A stretch of DNA of 64,000 nt from positions 62,001 to 126,000 of the forward strand of contig CADADR010000006.1 of assembly GCA_902786745.1 (NCBI GenBank), in the 5' to 3' direction. This stretch comes from an uncultured Bacteroidia bacterium (GTDB lineage Bacteria; Bacteroidota; Bacteroidia; Bacteroidales; F082). Below, piece after piece: positions 7,692 through 15,718 of the stretch (position 1 is its first letter; each line of letters begins with the position of its first letter). The notes under the pieces were generated by a model. It was not told the origin of the DNA, made no database searches, and saw only the letters and a program-made list of their open reading frames with translations. The translations under genes were made by a program, and so were the position numbers.

Positions 7692-8705
7692 CTACACAAA
7701 ATTCACCTCCGGGCTAATCCTAATCCCAAACTTTTCCTCCACGGAGTCTTGTATTCTGTGCGCCAGTTCCACGATGTCATGGCCTTTGCCGCCACCGTAA
7801 TGCACCAAGACGAGCGCCTGCCTGTCGTAAACGCCCACATGCTCGTCGCGCCAGCCTTTCCAACCAGCCTGCTCAATCAGCCATCCCGCCGGCACTTTCA
7901 CCATGCCGTTAGGCTCGTCGTAATGTGGCATAGTAGGATAATCATTTTGCAAAGCCTCAAATTGCGTACTCTCAATGACAGGATTTTTGAAGAAACTCCC
8001 TGCGCTGCCAATCTGCTTCACATCAGGCAGTTTGGCGTCGCGGATGGCGCAGATGGCGTCATGGAGCTGCTGTAAGGTCGGGCTTTCAATGCCGTTCTGC
8101 TCCAGATAAGCCGTAATGTTGCCATACTCAAGATGGAGTGGGGCGCTTTTCTTCAACAGAAAATCAACCGAAGTGATGACATATCGTCCTTTTAGCTCGC
8201 CTTTAAAGACACTCTCGCGGTAGCCGAAACGACAATCCTCTTTGGTGAAAACCTTGGATTCACCAGTGTGTAAATTTATTGCCTCGCATTGCAAAAAGCT
8301 GTCTTTCAGCTCCATTCCGTAAGCACCGATGTTCTGCACGGGTGCAGCACCTACCTTTCCAGGAATGTGCGCGAGATTCTCTATGCCATGCCAACCTTTG
8401 CCTACGCAAAAACGCACGAAATCAGGCCAGTCTTTGCCAGCTTGGGCGCGGACGATGACTTCGCTTTCGTCTTCCCTAAGGGTTTTTATGCCTTTTGTGT
8501 TGATGTAAACCACGAGCCCTTCAAACACCTCTTCTTGGAAAAGAACATTGTTTCCTCCGCTGAGGATCAGAGTTTTATGCTTTTGTAATTCTCCACTTTT
8601 GATGAGGGTTTGCAGGTCGTTGACTTCGTTGATTTCAGCAAATTGTTTCGCCACGGCGTCGAAGCCGAAGCTGTTGTAGGATTTGAGGCTGACGTTGGTT
8701 TTCAT
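7692..8705 (-). CDS. murB: UDP-N-acetylenolpyruvoylglucosamine reductase
   Basis: MurB reduces UDP-GlcNAc-enolpyruvate to UDP-MurNAc with NADPH and FAD in peptidoglycan synthesis. The start MKTNVSLKSYNSFGFD is typical for the family and was chosen over an upstream in-frame ATG. Visible motifs are the FAD-binding LSGGNNVLF and NLAHIPGKVGAAPVQNIGAYG, the catalytic serine in GSAGSFFKNP, and the C-terminal glutamate in ISPEVNFV. At 337 aa it belongs to the long (type I, E. coli-like) group. Its -7 promoter element ends only 5 bases before the ATG, so its mRNA is probably leaderless. Confidence 0.96.
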   Translation of the reverse strand: MKTNVSLKSYNSFGFDAVAKQFAEINEVNDLQTLIKSGELQKHKTLILSGGNNVLFQEEVFEGLVVYINTKGIKTLREDESEVIVRAQAGKDWPDFVRFCVGKGWHGIENLAHIPGKVGAAPVQNIGAYGMELKDSFLQCEAINLHTGESKVFTKEDCRFGYRESVFKGELKGRYVITSVDFLLKKSAPLHLEYGNITAYLEQNGIESPTLQQLHDAICAIRDAKLPDVKQIGSAGSFFKNPVIESTQFEALQNDYPTMPHYDEPNGMVKVPAGWLIEQAGWKGWRDEHVGVYDRQALVLVHYGGGKGHDIVELAHRIQDSVEEKFGIRISPEVNFV

Positions 8706-8710
8706 GGCTG

Positions 8711-8718
8711 CAAAAATA
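8711..8718 (-). promoter_or_regulatory. -7 element of murB
   Basis: The complement reads TATTTTTG, matching TANNTTTG. It ends 5 bases before the murB start codon, implying a leaderless or almost leaderless transcript. A -33 element is not convincing. Confidence 0.45.
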
Positions 8719-8760
8719 CACAATAGAAGTGAAAAACCATCGTTTCAATAAAAACATTCG

Positions 8761-8768
8761 TATCTTTG
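8761..8768 (+). promoter_or_regulatory. -7 element of the glycosyltransferase operon
   Basis: TATCTTTG matches TANNTTTG and ends 4 bases before the ATG at 8773, again suggesting a leaderless mRNA. No good -33 match is seen. Confidence 0.45.
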
Positions 8769-8772
8769 TCCC

Positions 8773-9888
8773 ATGAAACGTGCCATCGTATCGGTGATTA
8801 ATGACTTGGTCACAGACCAAAGGGTCAACAAGTCGTGCCTGGCCTTGCAAAAGGCTGGATACGAGGTGCTTTTGGTGGGACGGAAACAGCGTAAAAGCCC
8901 GCCGATGGACCAACGGCCTTATGCCACGCACCGCATGAAGTTGCTCTTCGAGAAAGGGCCTTTGTTTTATGCCGAATACAATATCCGACTGTTTTTCTTC
9001 CTGCTGTTTCATCGCGCCCATCTGTTGCTGTCTAACGACTTGGATACCATCCTGCCCAACTATTTCATTTCACGCATGAAAGGCTGCAAGATGGTCTTCG
9101 ATAGTCATGAGTACTTTACTGAGACGCCTGAATTGGTGGATCGGCCCAAGGTGCAAAAGGTATGGAAACGCATTGAAGGCTACGTCATGCCCAAACTGGA
9201 TGAGATGATCACCGTTTGCGACAGCATCGCCGACTTGTTTCGCGAGAAGTATGGTGTCAAGTGTCATGTCATTCGTAACATTCCGCCGCGCAAGGCCATG
9301 CCTCCCAAAGGTGACAAAGCGGGATTGGGTTTGCCTACTGACAAGCATCTCTTGATATTGCAAGGCTCGGGCATCAACATCCAGCGTGGGGCAGAGGAAT
9401 TGGTGCAAGCCATGCAGTATTTAGATGATTGTTTCTTAATGATTATCGGTGGCGGCGATGTGTTGCCTATCTTGAAACAAATGGTTGAAGACCTGAAGAT
9501 TGCCGACCGTGTGCGTTTCTTCCCGCGGATGCCTTACCAACAGATGATGGCCTATACGCAACTCGCCGAGTTGGGTTTTTGCCTCGACAAGGACACCAAC
9601 CTCAACTATCGTTTTAGCCTCCCCAACAAACTCTTCGATTTCATCCAGGCAGGTGTGCCTATTGTGGCTTCGCATCTAACTGAGATCGAGAAGATTATCC
9701 GACAATACGACCTTGGTTTGTTCATCGAAAACCATGAGCCCGCCACCATCGCGGCCACGATTCGTGAGGCTTTGGCTGATGAGATGCGAAGGGAAGAATG
9801 GAAGCGGAATCTGCTGGTTGCGGCACGGGATTTGTGTTGGGAGAACGAGGAACAGAAACTGCTTGAAATCTATCGACACTATGAGTGA
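8773..9888 (+). CDS. Glycosyltransferase, GT4-like
   Basis: The 371-aa protein has the two-Rossmann-domain GT-B layout. The N-terminal domain (VSVINDLVTDQRVNKSCLALQKAGYEV) has the usual N-terminal glycine-poor loop. The C-terminal domain starts near residue 190 with LLILQGSGINIQRGAEELV and carries MIIGGGDV, VRFFPRMPYQQM and the sugar-nucleotide-binding SLPNKLFDFIQAGVPIVAS. It is probably a cytoplasmic or membrane-associated enzyme of cell-surface polysaccharide synthesis; donor and acceptor are unknown. It overlaps the next glycosyltransferase by 8 bp. Confidence 0.88.
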   Translation: MKRAIVSVINDLVTDQRVNKSCLALQKAGYEVLLVGRKQRKSPPMDQRPYATHRMKLLFEKGPLFYAEYNIRLFFFLLFHRAHLLLSNDLDTILPNYFISRMKGCKMVFDSHEYFTETPELVDRPKVQKVWKRIEGYVMPKLDEMITVCDSIADLFREKYGVKCHVIRNIPPRKAMPPKGDKAGLGLPTDKHLLILQGSGINIQRGAEELVQAMQYLDDCFLMIIGGGDVLPILKQMVEDLKIADRVRFFPRMPYQQMMAYTQLAELGFCLDKDTNLNYRFSLPNKLFDFIQAGVPIVASHLTEIEKIIRQYDLGLFIENHEPATIAATIREALADEMRREEWKRNLLVAARDLCWENEEQKLLEIYRHYE

Positions 9889-10999
9889 AAACCACCTCCA
9901 TATCATCGCCTTCGATGTGCCTTATCCTGCCAACTACGGTGGGGTGATCGATGTGTTTTACCGCGTGAAGGCCCTCACTGAGGCTGGCGTCAAGGTGCAT
10001 CTGCATTGTTTTGAGTACGGTCGCGGTGAGCAGGAGATTCTGAAACGCTGCCACGAGGTGAAATACTATAAGCGTGACACTTCCTTCGCCAAACAGTTGA
10101 GTCTCGCACCTTACATCGTCAACTCCCGCCGTTCGGAGGCTTTGGTGCAGGACCTGTTGAGAGACGATTATCCCATCCTTTGCGAAGGTTTGCATACCAC
10201 GGCTATCTTGCTTGACAAATGCCTGAAGAACAGGAAGATTTATGTTCGTGCCCACAATGTGGAACACGATTATTATAACGGATTGGGCGACACGGAGAGG
10301 TGTTGGTGGAGACGTCTATTCTATCATACTGAAGCATGGAAGCTTAAGCGTTATGAATCGGTTTTAAAAAAGGCTTCGGGTATCTTTGCCATCTCACAAA
10401 AAGACGCGGATTATTTCAGCAAGCGCTATAAGAACGTGGTGCATGTGCCAGGCTTCAGTGCCTCGGATTCGGTATGTTCGGAGACGGGTAGGGGCGACTT
10501 TGTGTTGTATCACGGCAACCTCTCGGTGCGCGAGAATGAAGAAGCCGCCAAATGGCTGATAGAGCAAGTGTTTTCGGAGCTTGACCTGCATTGCATCGTT
10601 TCGGGCTTGAATCCTTCTGAAAAACTGGTGAAGTTGGCTGAGAAATACAGCAATGTCACTTTGGTGGCCAATCCCGATGATGCCGAGATGATTGACCTTT
10701 TGCGACAGGCACAGGTGAACATTTTAGTGACCAACCAACCTACAGGGTTGAAACTGAAATTGTTGAACGCGCTTTACAATGGGCGTTTCTGTCTGGTCAA
10801 CGCCGACATGGTGAAAGGGACTTCGTTGGAGAGTCTTTGTGTGGTGGCTGACGAGCCTGAGCAGATGATTGCCGAAATCAAACGTCTGATGGAAGAGGAC
10901 TTCACCGAGGACGACATCGAGGAACGCGATGCGCAGATGCAGCAGCTGTATGACAATGAAGCTAATGCCAAGAAAATCATCAGAGCTATTTTCTCTTAA
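9881..10999 (+). CDS. Glycosyltransferase, GT-B fold
   Basis: From the ATG at 9881 (MSENHLHIIAFDVPYPANYG) the product has ~372 residues; the upstream open frame is inside the preceding gene and is discarded. The N-terminal half has PANYGGVIDVFYRVKALTEAGVKV, a typical GT4-type opening, and AHNVEHDYY. The C-terminal half has FVLYHGNLSVRENEEAAKWL, NVTLVANPDDAEMIDLLRQAQVNIL and LKLKLLNALYNGRFCLVN, the nucleotide-sugar site. It is translationally coupled to the preceding transferase, so the two probably act in series on the same glycan. A pyrimidine-rich simple repeat follows its stop (11000-11060). Confidence 0.87.
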   Translation: MSENHLHIIAFDVPYPANYGGVIDVFYRVKALTEAGVKVHLHCFEYGRGEQEILKRCHEVKYYKRDTSFAKQLSLAPYIVNSRRSEALVQDLLRDDYPILCEGLHTTAILLDKCLKNRKIYVRAHNVEHDYYNGLGDTERCWWRRLFYHTEAWKLKRYESVLKKASGIFAISQKDADYFSKRYKNVVHVPGFSASDSVCSETGRGDFVLYHGNLSVRENEEAAKWLIEQVFSELDLHCIVSGLNPSEKLVKLAEKYSNVTLVANPDDAEMIDLLRQAQVNILVTNQPTGLKLKLLNALYNGRFCLVNADMVKGTSLESLCVVADEPEQMIAEIKRLMEEDFTEDDIEERDAQMQQLYDNEANAKKIIRAIFS

Positions 11000-11060
11000 C
11001 TCTCAACTCTAAACTCTAAACTTTCAACTGACTCTAAACACTAAACTCTCAACTCTCAAC
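11000..11060. repeat. Simple CTCAACTCTAAA repeat
   Basis: The gap between the convergent glycosyltransferase and ftsE genes consists of degenerate repeats of AACTCTCAACTCTAAA. It has no gene and no clear terminator hairpin. Confidence 0.6.
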
Positions 11061-11738
11061 TTATTCCATTTCCGAACAAATCACCGTCCCATTCTTGCAA
11101 TTGGCAATTCGGGAGGGGTATTTCTGCATGAGGGTATAGTTGTGCGTGGCCATCAGCACGGCTTGACCGTTCTCGCTGATACGGCGTAGCAGTTTCATCA
11201 CTTCGAGGGTCGTGTCGGGGTCGAGGTTGCCCGTAGGTTCGTCGGCGAGGATGACATCGGGGTCGTTGAGCAGCGCTCGGGCGATGGCGATGCCTTGCTG
11301 CTCGCCGCCCGACATCTGGTGTGGCATGCTCTTACGCTTGTCGCTCAGTCCCACTTTGGCCAACACCTCGTCGATGCGGCGTGAAATCTCGGCTTTCTCG
11401 GTCCAGCCCGTAGCGCCCAGAACAAACTCTAGGTTTTTCTCCACGCTACGGTCAAACAGCAGTTGGAAATCCTGGAATACGATGCCGATTTTACGGCGCA
11501 GGTAAGGGATGTCTTTCCGTTTGAGTTTGGTGAGGTCGTAGCCGGCTACGCGCACAATGCCGTCGCGGGCAGGCAATTCGCCGTATAAAGTCTTCAGCAA
11601 GGAGGACTTGCCGCTTCCCGTACGACCGATGAGATAGATGAACTCACCTTTGTTCAGCGTCAGGTTGACATCGCTGAGCACCAGGTTCTCCCTTTGGAAA
11701 ATGGAAGCGTGTTTGATTTCTATGATGGGTTCCGACAT
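11061..11738 (-). CDS. ftsE: Cell-division ABC transporter ATP-binding protein FtsE
   Basis: From MSEPIIEIKHASIFQ (11738) the product has 225 residues, the length of FtsE. It has Walker A GRTGSGKS, Q-loop FQDFQLL, the signature MSGGEQQ, Walker B VILADEP, D-loop TGNLDPD and the switch His in MATHNY. FtsE pairs with FtsX at the division site to control peptidoglycan hydrolases. No FtsX lies next to it here. The upstream open frame runs through the hairpin repeat at 11752-11879 and is not coding. LolD or another export ATPase are alternatives, but the IGRTGSGKSSLLKTLYGEL text is FtsE-like. Confidence 0.82.
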   Translation of the reverse strand: MSEPIIEIKHASIFQRENLVLSDVNLTLNKGEFIYLIGRTGSGKSSLLKTLYGELPARDGIVRVAGYDLTKLKRKDIPYLRRKIGIVFQDFQLLFDRSVEKNLEFVLGATGWTEKAEISRRIDEVLAKVGLSDKRKSMPHQMSGGEQQGIAIARALLNDPDVILADEPTGNLDPDTTLEVMKLLRRISENGQAVLMATHNYTLMQKYPSRIANCKNGTVICSEME

Positions 11739-11751
11739 ATTGCTGTCTTTT

Positions 11752-11879
11752 GAGATTCCCTTCGGGAATGGAGTTTTAATTATTGTTGTCCAGCGGCGGC
11801 AGCACTTGTTAACGGCTTGTAGCGCTATCTGCCGCCGCAAAATAACATAGCACTCATCGCCATTCCCGAAGGGAATCTA
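11752..11879 (-). repeat. Interspersed hairpin repeat, copy A
   Basis: The ends GAGATTCCCTTCGGGAATGG and its inverted counterpart (left 11752, right 11879) bracket an inner GCGGCGG...CCGCCGC pair and the conserved GCGCTACA. Compared with the copies at 27,891-45,656 it is in the minus orientation, which is the direction of the flanking genes. It lies between the TPM gene and ftsE. Confidence 0.85.
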
Positions 11880-11887
11880 ATAGCAGT

Positions 11888-12679
11888 TTACCAGCTTCCG
11901 CTCGCTCCACCGCCACCGAAGCCGCCGCCACCGAAGCCGCCGAAGCCTCCTCCACCTCCGAAGCCACCGCCTCCGCCAAAGCCGCCTCCGCCTCCGAATC
12001 CGCCACCGCCCATGGGGATCCAGATGGTGCGGGTGCCGCCGCCAGAATAGTTTTGGCCGTTGTTATCGGAGAATTTTGAGAAGATAATCGCGATGGCGAT
12101 AATGAAGAGGATGATGAGCCATAATGGGAAGCCTTCTTCACCGGAATATTCGTCTTGTGTGAACTTGCCCGAGCAAAGATCCATGATGGTGTTCACGGCA
12201 TTGTCGATGCCGGTGTAGTAGTCGTCTTCCTTGAAGGCGGGAATCATCTCCCTATCGATGATACGTTTGGCCGTGGCATCGGTGACGTATTGCTCCATGC
12301 CATAGCCAGGACTAATGTTGACTTGACCTCGTTCAGTGCCTTTCTTGGGCTTGACCAAGATGACGGCGCCGTTACCTTTGCTCTTTTGTCCTACACCCCA
12401 GCTGTGACCAATCTCGGTGGCATACTGCTCGATGCTCATGCCCTGCAGGTCGTCGACCAGCATGACGAGGATCTGTGTGGAGGTGCTGTCGTCGTAGGCT
12501 ACCAGTTTACGCTCCAAAGCCTCGATTTGGCTGGCGGTCAGGGTGCCAGTGTAGTCGTTCACCAAACGGGGCGGAACGGGTGGACTGGGCAATTGGGCTT
12601 TCAGCGTCATGCCAAAAGTGAGCATCACGAGGATAATGCCAAAGAGAAGCGTAAGTTTATGTCTATTAGTTGTCTTCAT
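11888..12679 (-). CDS. TPM-domain membrane protein with glycine-rich tail
   Basis: The 263-aa protein has a signal peptide (about 1-29, ending LKA), a TPM domain (LVNDYTGTLTASQIEALERKL...STQILVMLVDDLQGMSIEQYA, 35-165), one membrane helix (LWLIILFIIAIAIIF, ~185-200) and a tail almost wholly of GGGGFGG repeats. TPM proteins (YgcG/Psb32 type) are extracytoplasmic and implicated in quality control or acid-phosphatase-like activity; the role in Bacteroidota is not settled. It overlaps the next TPM gene by 14 bp. The LemA gene that often accompanies such pairs is absent. Confidence 0.85.
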   Translation of the reverse strand: MKTTNRHKLTLLFGIILVMLTFGMTLKAQLPSPPVPPRLVNDYTGTLTASQIEALERKLVAYDDSTSTQILVMLVDDLQGMSIEQYATEIGHSWGVGQKSKGNGAVILVKPKKGTERGQVNISPGYGMEQYVTDATAKRIIDREMIPAFKEDDYYTGIDNAVNTIMDLCSGKFTQDEYSGEEGFPLWLIILFIIAIAIIFSKFSDNNGQNYSGGGTRTIWIPMGGGGFGGGGGFGGGGGFGGGGGFGGFGGGGFGGGGASGSW

Positions 12680-13109
12680 AGGAGATGTCGTCAGGTATTT
12701 CGTTGATGTCGTCAGATTGATAGGGGAAGTAAGCTTTCAACTTCTCGCCACAGCGTTGTATGCCCGCTTCGAGACCTTCGGTGAAGCGCCCTTCCTTGAA
12801 GTGGCTCAGCATCAAGTCTTTCACGTCGTTCCAAAAGCCTTCTTCCACCACGTTGTTGATGCCTTCGTCGCCAAGGATGGCGAATTTGCGGTCCTTGACG
12901 GCAAGGTAGATGAGCACGCCATTGCGCAGTTGGGTTTCGTTGAGCTTCAGGCGGTTGAAGACATAAAGGCTGCGTTCTTCGACGTCGCCTCGACAATGGT
13001 TCTCGATATGCACTTTGATCTCGCCCGAGGTGTTGAGCTCGGCCTGCTTGATGGCTTCCACGACGCGGCGGTCTTCCTCTCGGTTCAGTATGGTGATGGC
13101 ATTTGACAT
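12666..13109 (-). CDS. TPM-domain protein, soluble type
   Basis: From MSNAITILNREEDRR (13109) this 147-residue protein is a single TPM domain: AIKQAELNTSGEIKVHIENHC, LRNGVLIYLAVKDRKFAILGDEGIN and FKEGRFTEGLEAGIQRCGEKL. There is no signal peptide. It is the first gene of a two-gene TPM operon, with a 14-bp overlap to the next. A -7 element TATTTTTG ends 17 bases upstream of the start. Confidence 0.85.
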   Translation of the reverse strand: MSNAITILNREEDRRVVEAIKQAELNTSGEIKVHIENHCRGDVEERSLYVFNRLKLNETQLRNGVLIYLAVKDRKFAILGDEGINNVVEEGFWNDVKDLMLSHFKEGRFTEGLEAGIQRCGEKLKAYFPYQSDDINEIPDDISYEDN

Positions 13110-13126
13110 AATCGTTCTTTTGACCG

Positions 13127-13134
13127 CAAAAATA
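13127..13134 (-). promoter_or_regulatory. -7 element of the TPM operon
   Basis: The complement reads TATTTTTG, a match to TANNTTTG, 17 bases before the start at 13109. The -33 element is poor. Confidence 0.4.
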
Positions 13135-13164
13135 GTCATTTTCCTGCAAAATTTGCCCTTGCAA

Positions 13165-13195
13165 TTTGTTTTGGTGTGCTTTTTTTGTTTCTTTG
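13165..13195 (+). promoter_or_regulatory. Promoter of the outer-membrane-type protein gene
   Basis: TTTG (13165-13168), a 19-bp spacer and TTTCTTTG (13188-13195), one mismatch to TANNTTTG, lie 25 bases before the ATG at 13221. Confidence 0.5.
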
Positions 13196-13220
13196 CAAGC
13201 CGAAACTAAATCAAGTTGTT

Positions 13221-13877
13221 ATGATGAAACCACGAAACAAGCGTATCGTTTTGATACTGGCCATGATGTTTGCAAGCGTTTGCATGAAGGCGCAAAATGA
13301 GGCTCCAGCTCATAAAGGGCTGTTGTCCGACTATCCGAAAAAACTCATCGTTGAGTTGAAGGCAGGTCAAGGATTTCTTGGCGACAGGGTAGGAGAGGAG
13401 GGTACCGAGACCAAAGTTTTTGCGGGCGGAGGCGGCTTGTCGTATGGAGTTTTGTTGCGCAACAATTTTGTGGGTTTGGGTGCAAGTTACGAATATGTTG
13501 ATATGCTGCAAGGCTCGCACAATTTTCCAGTCTATCTGAACTTGCAACATTACCTGTCGAAAGAGGCGGGCAAGGGCTTTTTCGTTGGGGCCAAAGTTGG
13601 CTATATTTTGGGCGGCAAGACATCGATACCTATTTTGAAGTATGTCTCGGGACAAGAAGTCAATGGCACCGCCGACCGTTCCATGAAAGGTCCCTACGGC
13701 GAGTTGTCAGCGGGTTACGCTTACCGAGGAATCAATTTCTTCGCTTCCTACAATTATCGCGTAATCAACTATGAAACAACAATATATCCAAATAATATGT
13801 ACTTTGGCGTTCCCTATTCCACTTCGTCGCGTGTAATGCACACGCTGATGTTCGGCTTTTCTTTTGTGCTGTTTTAG
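13221..13877 (+). CDS. Predicted outer-membrane beta-barrel protein
   Basis: The 218-aa product starts with a signal peptide (MMKPRNKRIVLILAMMFASV, cleavage after KAQ). The mature part alternates hydrophobic and polar residues with many Gly and aromatic positions: GLSYGVLLRNNFVGLGASYEY, GFFVGAKVGYILGG, GELSAGYAYRGINFFASYNY. It ends in a C-terminal strand closing on Phe (LMFGFSFVLF), the hallmark of a small outer-membrane barrel. No specific family is recognised. The start at 13221 follows a good promoter; upstream in-frame codons are ignored. A terminator follows its stop. Confidence 0.75.
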   Translation: MMKPRNKRIVLILAMMFASVCMKAQNEAPAHKGLLSDYPKKLIVELKAGQGFLGDRVGEEGTETKVFAGGGGLSYGVLLRNNFVGLGASYEYVDMLQGSHNFPVYLNLQHYLSKEAGKGFFVGAKVGYILGGKTSIPILKYVSGQEVNGTADRSMKGPYGELSAGYAYRGINFFASYNYRVINYETTIYPNNMYFGVPYSTSSRVMHTLMFGFSFVLF

Positions 13878-13900
13878 GGAAAAGATGTTGTGAAAGTTAG

Positions 13901-13940
13901 AAATCCCCGCAGTGCCAAATGGAGTTGCGGGGATTTCTTT
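13901..13940 (+). terminator. Intrinsic terminator
   Basis: AAATCCCCGCA (13901-13911) pairs with TGCGGGGATTT (13926-13936), followed by CTTTT. The left arm plus AGTGCCA is nearly repeated in the terminator at 15657-15690, so both may derive from one mobile terminator-like repeat. Confidence 0.8.
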
Positions 13941-14026
13941 TGCTCGTCAGTAAAGCAACCCGAACATCCAAAGGGGGATTTTGTTTCCAAAGCCTACCTC
14001 GGTTTCGTCGATGGCTAAATGTGGTA

Positions 14027-14136
14027 TTTCAAAACACAAGTATTTTGCAAAAAATAATGTTTAAAAAGACTAAAAATGCTAAAATAATAGTGTCTAAAAT
14101 ACTAATTCAATAATAAAAATAGTGTTTTGAAACACT
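14027..14136. repeat. Inverted repeat in an AT-rich gap
   Basis: The 343-base gap before the gene at 14221 holds a terminator and then AT-rich sequence. TTTCAAAACAC (14027-14037) is inverted as GTGTTTTGAAA (14122-14132). The right copy lies within AGTGTTT-TG-AAACACT (14121-14136), a short palindrome that could be an operator. I see no gene in the gap. Confidence 0.4.
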
Positions 14137-14161
14137 AATTGTATAATTCTGCATTTCAACC

Positions 14162-14191
14162 TTGCTAAATCACGCTTTTTTTGTTTCTTTG
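14162..14191 (+). promoter_or_regulatory. Promoter of the membrane protein gene
   Basis: TTG (14162-14164), a 19-bp spacer and TTTCTTTG (14184-14191); the box and its context closely repeat those of the promoter at 13165-13195. The ATG is 29 bases downstream. Confidence 0.45.
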
Positions 14192-14220
14192 CAATGTCAA
14201 ACAACTAAAACAGAATCGAT

Positions 14221-15651
14221 ATGAACAGAGTTTTGAAGGCAATGGTAGCTGCTTTTTGGCATCCGCTGCGTTCTCACTTGTCGACCTTCAAGTTGGTGTC
14301 GGGAGTTGTGATGGCACTCCTCATGTCGTTTGTGTTCTATTTCTTTTCTTGTGCCATGTTGGAGGCTTTTCGTGTGATGACGGTAACGCCCGAGTTTGAC
14401 ATTTGGGTGCCAAGTGAAAAGGAACGCTCATTCTATCAGTTGTTTTTCGCTTTTGTTTCGGTTATTTTGGCTCAGTCTTTTTGTTTGGCTTATTGGTTTG
14501 ACGGGCCAAGAAGATTTTTCGAGCAGAGACATCGCTCGGCGGTGCAGATTGTCAACGGCCAGCGTAATTTGAATTGGTACTTTTTGAGTTGGTTTGCCAA
14601 GGTGATTTTCGGATGGTTCGTCTTTTTGAGCATTCCGGGTGGCTTTTACGCTTTTTCCTTATACCCAGACTTCAAACATCTTTTCGTTTTGCTCATCATC
14701 GTTCTGTTCTTGCATCCATGGGTGGCGATGAGGCAAGCATTCAAGAGAAAAACTGTGAAATGGATGTCTTTGTCTGCTGCGCTTGTGACCATCCTCGCAT
14801 TTGGCATGTCAAGAATCAATATGGTTGACTATAAGTCACTCGAAAACGCCTTTTTGACTCGAAATGTTCCTCATAGGTATGGTTTGGAATTGCCTGAAAC
14901 GGAAGCGGTAGAAAAAGTGGAACATGCTATGCTTTCTAAAAATGTCTATGTGGTGCAATCCAAAGACAACACGGAACCAAAATGCTTGATTGTTGTAGAT
15001 GGCAAAACAGTTGATCTGAAAGCGTTTTCTGAGTCTATGGAAGATTGGCGCTTATGCCATAATGAAGCGGACTTTCCTTTGCTGAATTGTCGTTTGAATA
15101 TTGACAAAAAGGTGAAAATGAAGGATGTGGATGAGGTGAGACAAGCGCTGGCCGACATGCGATTCTATAGGATTCAGTATGCTGTAGTGCCTAGACGTCG
15201 TGAGTTGGATGTCAGGTATTATACTTTTTTATCATTGCATACGCTAAGGATACCTGTTCGGTTTATGGACGATTCGCTTTATCAGAAATGGATTGTGGAT
15301 GTTTCTGAAATTCCTAATCAAATTGTTGTAATGCCAAAAGGGATAGGGACATTTGAAATCAATGGTGTAACAACGGAAGGAAAGGAGTGCAAAGCAAGAT
15401 TTAAGGATTTGATCCAACAAGATTTGGATTATATCATACGCTTCAAGGGGGATGATGAGATGCTTTACGGTGATTATATAAATGTTATGGCATCGGCAAT
15501 GGAAGCCCTAAATGACTTAAAGGAAGAGTATGCCCTGGAGAGGTATTTGAAGCATTGGAATCAGATTTCTTCTGATGAGAAAGTGAAGGAAATAAACGAA
15601 CATTTGCCATTCCGATTCTTTGAGGAAAGCGAGATGGTAATACAAAAATAA
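14221..15651 (+). CDS. Large uncharacterised membrane protein with ExbD-like soluble part
   Basis: Of 476 residues, the first ~190 hold about five membrane helices (VSGVVMALLMSFVFYFFSCAM, FFAFVSVILAQSFCLAYWF, VIFGWFVFLSIPGGFYAF, LFVLLIIVLFLHPW, MSLSAALVTILAFGM). The remaining ~280 are soluble. Within them CLIVVDGKTVDLKAF...LLNCRLNIDKKVKMKDVDEVRQAL resembles an ExbD/TolR periplasmic domain, though the match is loose. It has its own promoter and terminator, so it is monocistronic. I cannot assign a function; a link to energy-coupled outer-membrane processes is speculative. Confidence 0.65.
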   Translation: MNRVLKAMVAAFWHPLRSHLSTFKLVSGVVMALLMSFVFYFFSCAMLEAFRVMTVTPEFDIWVPSEKERSFYQLFFAFVSVILAQSFCLAYWFDGPRRFFEQRHRSAVQIVNGQRNLNWYFLSWFAKVIFGWFVFLSIPGGFYAFSLYPDFKHLFVLLIIVLFLHPWVAMRQAFKRKTVKWMSLSAALVTILAFGMSRINMVDYKSLENAFLTRNVPHRYGLELPETEAVEKVEHAMLSKNVYVVQSKDNTEPKCLIVVDGKTVDLKAFSESMEDWRLCHNEADFPLLNCRLNIDKKVKMKDVDEVRQALADMRFYRIQYAVVPRRRELDVRYYTFLSLHTLRIPVRFMDDSLYQKWIVDVSEIPNQIVVMPKGIGTFEINGVTTEGKECKARFKDLIQQDLDYIIRFKGDDEMLYGDYINVMASAMEALNDLKEEYALERYLKHWNQISSDEKVKEINEHLPFRFFEESEMVIQK

Positions 15652-15656
15652 ACAAT

Positions 15657-15690
15657 AATCCCCGTAGTGCCATAAGACGCTTCGGGGATT
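15657..15690. terminator. Terminator between convergent genes
   Basis: AATCCCCG (15657-15664) pairs with CGGGGATT (15683-15690). The hairpin lies between the stops of the gene at 14221 and of htpG and may serve both strands. Confidence 0.65.
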
Positions 15691-15718
15691 CTAATATCTC
15701 TAATTCTCCAATTCTTGA

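Noticed and set aside
11061..11738. FtsE as a second ATPase for the permease array
   Set aside because: It is 15 kb away, lacks the sigma54 module and resembles cell-division FtsE; the ATPase at 37191 is the fitting partner.
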